Origin: DAOPZC01 sp035353175
Lineage (GTDB): Bacteria; Verrucomicrobiota; Kiritimatiellia; RFP12; UBA1067
Assembly: GCA_035353175.1 (NCBI GenBank)
Contig: DAOPZC010000004.1
Span: 124,001 to 188,000, forward strand
Direction: 5' to 3'
DNA length: 64,000 nucleotides
Made by a program: the position numbers and the translations under genes. Shown piece by piece: positions 62,421 through 64,000 of the stretch (position 1 is the stretch's first letter; every line of letters starts with the position of its first letter). The notes under the pieces are model-generated. The model searched no databases and was not told where the DNA came from. It saw only the letters and a program-made list of their open reading frames with translations.

Positions 62421-64000
62421 TTATTCGGCTCCCGGGTGCCACTCTTCGCTTTGAGCGAAAGCGTCATCAAAGGCTGCCGCCAGTCCGACCAGGTTCTCGC
62501 CCGGCTTGAGGTCCGTGATGTTCAAGTCACGGGTCAGCTCGGCGATCTGGCTCTCATTCATGGTCACGGCCTTGATGCTCAATCCGATGCGGCGTTCCTC
62601 GCGGTCGATCTTCACGATGCGGGCTTCCACATCCTGACCGACTTTGAGCGCATCCTTGACCTTCTCCACGTGCTGGTCGCTGATCTGGGAGATGTGGACG
62701 AGGCCGTCCACGCCGTCCTCGAGTTCAACGAAAGCGCCGAAGGAAGCGATCTTCGAGACCTTGCCCTTGACGATCTGACCAATGCCGTAGCGGCTGGTGA
62801 TCGTGTTCCACGGATCGTCGCTGGCCTGCTTGAGGCCGAGACTGATGCGCTGATCGGCGGGATTGACCTCGAGCACGACCGCTTCGACCTGCTGCCCCTT
62901 CTGGAGGACTTCGCTCGGATGGTTGATCTTGCGCGTCCACGACATGTCGGAAACGTGGATCATGCCGTCGATGCCCTCTTCGAGCTCGACGAAGGCTCCG
63001 TAGGTCGTGAAGTTGCGGACCTTGCCGCTCACGCGGCTGCCGACCGGGTAGCGGTCCTGCACGGTGTCCCAGGGATTGGCTTCGGTCTGGCGGATGCCCA
63101 GCGCGATCTTCTGGTTGGCGGAGTCGATGCTCAGCACAACCACGTCGACCTCGTCGCCGACGTTCAGCACGTCAGAAGCGCGGGCCACGCGCTTGGTCCA
63201 CGAAAATTCCGAAACGTGCACGAGGCCTTCGATGCCCGGCTCGATTTCGACGAATGCACCGTAGGGCACCAGGTTGACAACCTTGCCGCGCAGTCGGCTG
63301 CCGACCGGGAAGTTACCCTCGATATTGTCCCAAGGATTCGGCGTGGCCTGTTTGAGACCGAGCGAAACGCGCTCGCGGTCCATATCCACATCCAGGATGA
63401 CAACGTCGAGTTCCTGACCGACTTTGAGCATTTCGCTCGGGTGCTTGATGCGGCCCCAACTCATGTCGGTAATGTGCAACAAGCCGTCCAGGCCGTCCAA
63501 GTCGACAAACGCGCCGAAATCGGTGATGTTCTTGACGCGGCCGCGGCGCTGCTGACCCTTCAAGATCGTGCCGAGCAACTCGCGTTTCTTATCGGCCAAA
63601 CGCTCCTCGATGAGCTCGCGCCGCGACACGATGATATTGCGGCGCTCGTTGCTGATCTTGATGACCTTGAACTCGCAGGTCATGTTCAGGTAGGGATCGG
63701 GATCATGCACAGGCGTCACATCCACTTGCGAACCGGGCAGGAACGCATCCACGCCATCCACGCTCACGATCAAGCCGCCACGCACCTTGCTGCGGATCGT
63801 ACCGGTAACCACGCCGCCTTCCGTATACTTGTTGAGAACCGCATCCCACCGCAGCTTCTCATCTGCGCGGCCTTTGCTCAAAACGACCATGCCGCTGTCG
63901 CTCTCGAGCTCGACGAGCAACACATCGATCACGTCGCCCACCTTAATCAGGGAAATGTCCTCAAACTCGTTCGTCGGGACCACGCCTTCCGACTTGTAGC
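62421..64000 (-). CDS. rpsA: Ribosomal protein S1 (5' end outside window)
   Basis: The last 526 codons of ribosomal protein S1, which binds mRNA on the 30S subunit; the start lies beyond the right edge. The frame is open to position 64000, where it reads YKSEGVVPTNEF, the end of the first S1 repeat. Five more S1 (OB-fold) repeats follow, for example DFGAFVDLDGLDGLLHITDMSW, YGAFVEIEPGIEGLVHVSEFSW and FGAFVELEDGVDGLVHISQIS (cores only). That makes six S1 repeats, the usual number. The C-terminal tail is short and acidic. A strong terminator follows directly. Confidence 0.95.
   Translation of the reverse strand, partial: YKSEGVVPTNEFEDISLIKVGDVIDVLLVELESDSGMVVLSKGRADEKLRWDAVLNKYTEGGVVTGTIRSKVRGGLIVSVDGVDAFLPGSQVDVTPVHDPDPYLNMTCEFKVIKISNERRNIIVSRRELIEERLADKKRELLGTILKGQQRRGRVKNITDFGAFVDLDGLDGLLHITDMSWGRIKHPSEMLKVGQELDVVILDVDMDRERVSLGLKQATPNPWDNIEGNFPVGSRLRGKVVNLVPYGAFVEIEPGIEGLVHVSEFSWTKRVARASDVLNVGDEVDVVVLSIDSANQKIALGIRQTEANPWDTVQDRYPVGSRVSGKVRNFTTYGAFVELEEGIDGMIHVSDMSWTRKINHPSEVLQKGQQVEAVVLEVNPADQRISLGLKQASDDPWNTITSRYGIGQIVKGKVSKIASFGAFVELEDGVDGLVHISQISDQHVEKVKDALKVGQDVEARIVKIDREERRIGLSIKAVTMNESQIAELTRDLNITDLKPGENLVGLAAAFDDAFAQSEEWHPGAE

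Noticed and set aside
60986..62509. Plus-strand open frame of about 500 codons opposite tyrS
   Set aside because: It runs through two terminators and the rpsA end, and tyrS is clearly conserved on the minus strand.
1..64000. tRNA genes, insertion sequences, prophage genes or CRISPR arrays
   Set aside because: The gaps were scanned by eye for tRNA arms, transposase-like ORFs, terminal repeats and spaced direct repeats; none was convincing. A tRNAscan or ISfinder search was not possible here.

Overview
The window looks like a chromosomal segment (roughly 57% GC by eye) from a member of the PVC superphylum, most likely a Kiritimatiellota or Lentisphaerota-type anaerobe. The evidence for this is a 51-residue small basic protein of the Chlamydiae/Verrucomicrobia type (41634-41789), an anaerobic sulfatase maturase, exported GH123-like and GH78-like carbohydrate enzymes, a BatA/VWA/DUF58/DUF4159 cluster of the kind common in Planctomycetes and Verrucomicrobia, and two radical SAM enzymes that closely resemble AhbC and AhbD of the siroheme-dependent haem pathway. 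The lineage is inferred; no rRNA, tRNA, insertion sequence, phage gene or CRISPR array was seen.

Layout from left to right. 1-1466 (+): the end of a CtpA-type protease and tsaD. 1511-10267 (-): a six-gene cell-envelope cluster (tandem DUF4159 protein, exported protein with a pseudopilin-like stretch, DUF58, BatA/VWA, VWA, carbohydrate-binding-like secreted protein) with a promoter at 10311-10340. 10386-13651 (-): carB with its own promoter, structured leader and terminator. 13962-19862 (+): a large exported DUF3857/transglutaminase protein with a duplicated, partly inactivated core, then an ABC-F protein. 19892-25086 (-): a GH123-like hydrolase, a companion secreted protein, a stand-alone cyanophycin-synthetase-like ATP-grasp enzyme and a membrane protein. 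25319-32064 (+): purA, then uppS-cdsA-dxr-rseP-ispG, which couples isoprenoid precursor supply to lipid-carrier and phospholipid synthesis. 32080-41789 (-): a helical-repeat lipoprotein candidate, then ahbC-ahbD-esterase with 4-base overlaps, then holA coupled to a large exported protein, an SH3-like protein and the small basic protein. 42018-44806 (+): an amidohydrolase and a Gfo/Idh/MocA oxidoreductase. 44871-64000 (-): a long run of cysS-tmk-holB-ricT-aroQ-pfkB-anSME, ispF, a PTS IIA gene coupled to purL, an aminotransferase, a GH78 enzyme, yraN, tyrS and the 3' part of rpsA.

Most of the window is housekeeping: translation (tyrS, cysS, rpsA, tsaD), replication (holA, holB, tmk), purine, pyrimidine and shikimate steps (purA, purL, carB, aroQ) and the MEP pathway (dxr, ispF, ispG). 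The parts most worth a second look are the AhbC/AhbD pair, the envelope cluster without a MoxR ATPase, the DUF3857 protein whose second transglutaminase core has lost its cysteine, the ATP-grasp/membrane-protein pair, and three genes (holA, ispF, the ABC-F gene) whose predicted -10 box sits 7-8 bases before the start codon, suggesting leaderless mRNAs. Promoters and terminators were read by eye and are unverified.
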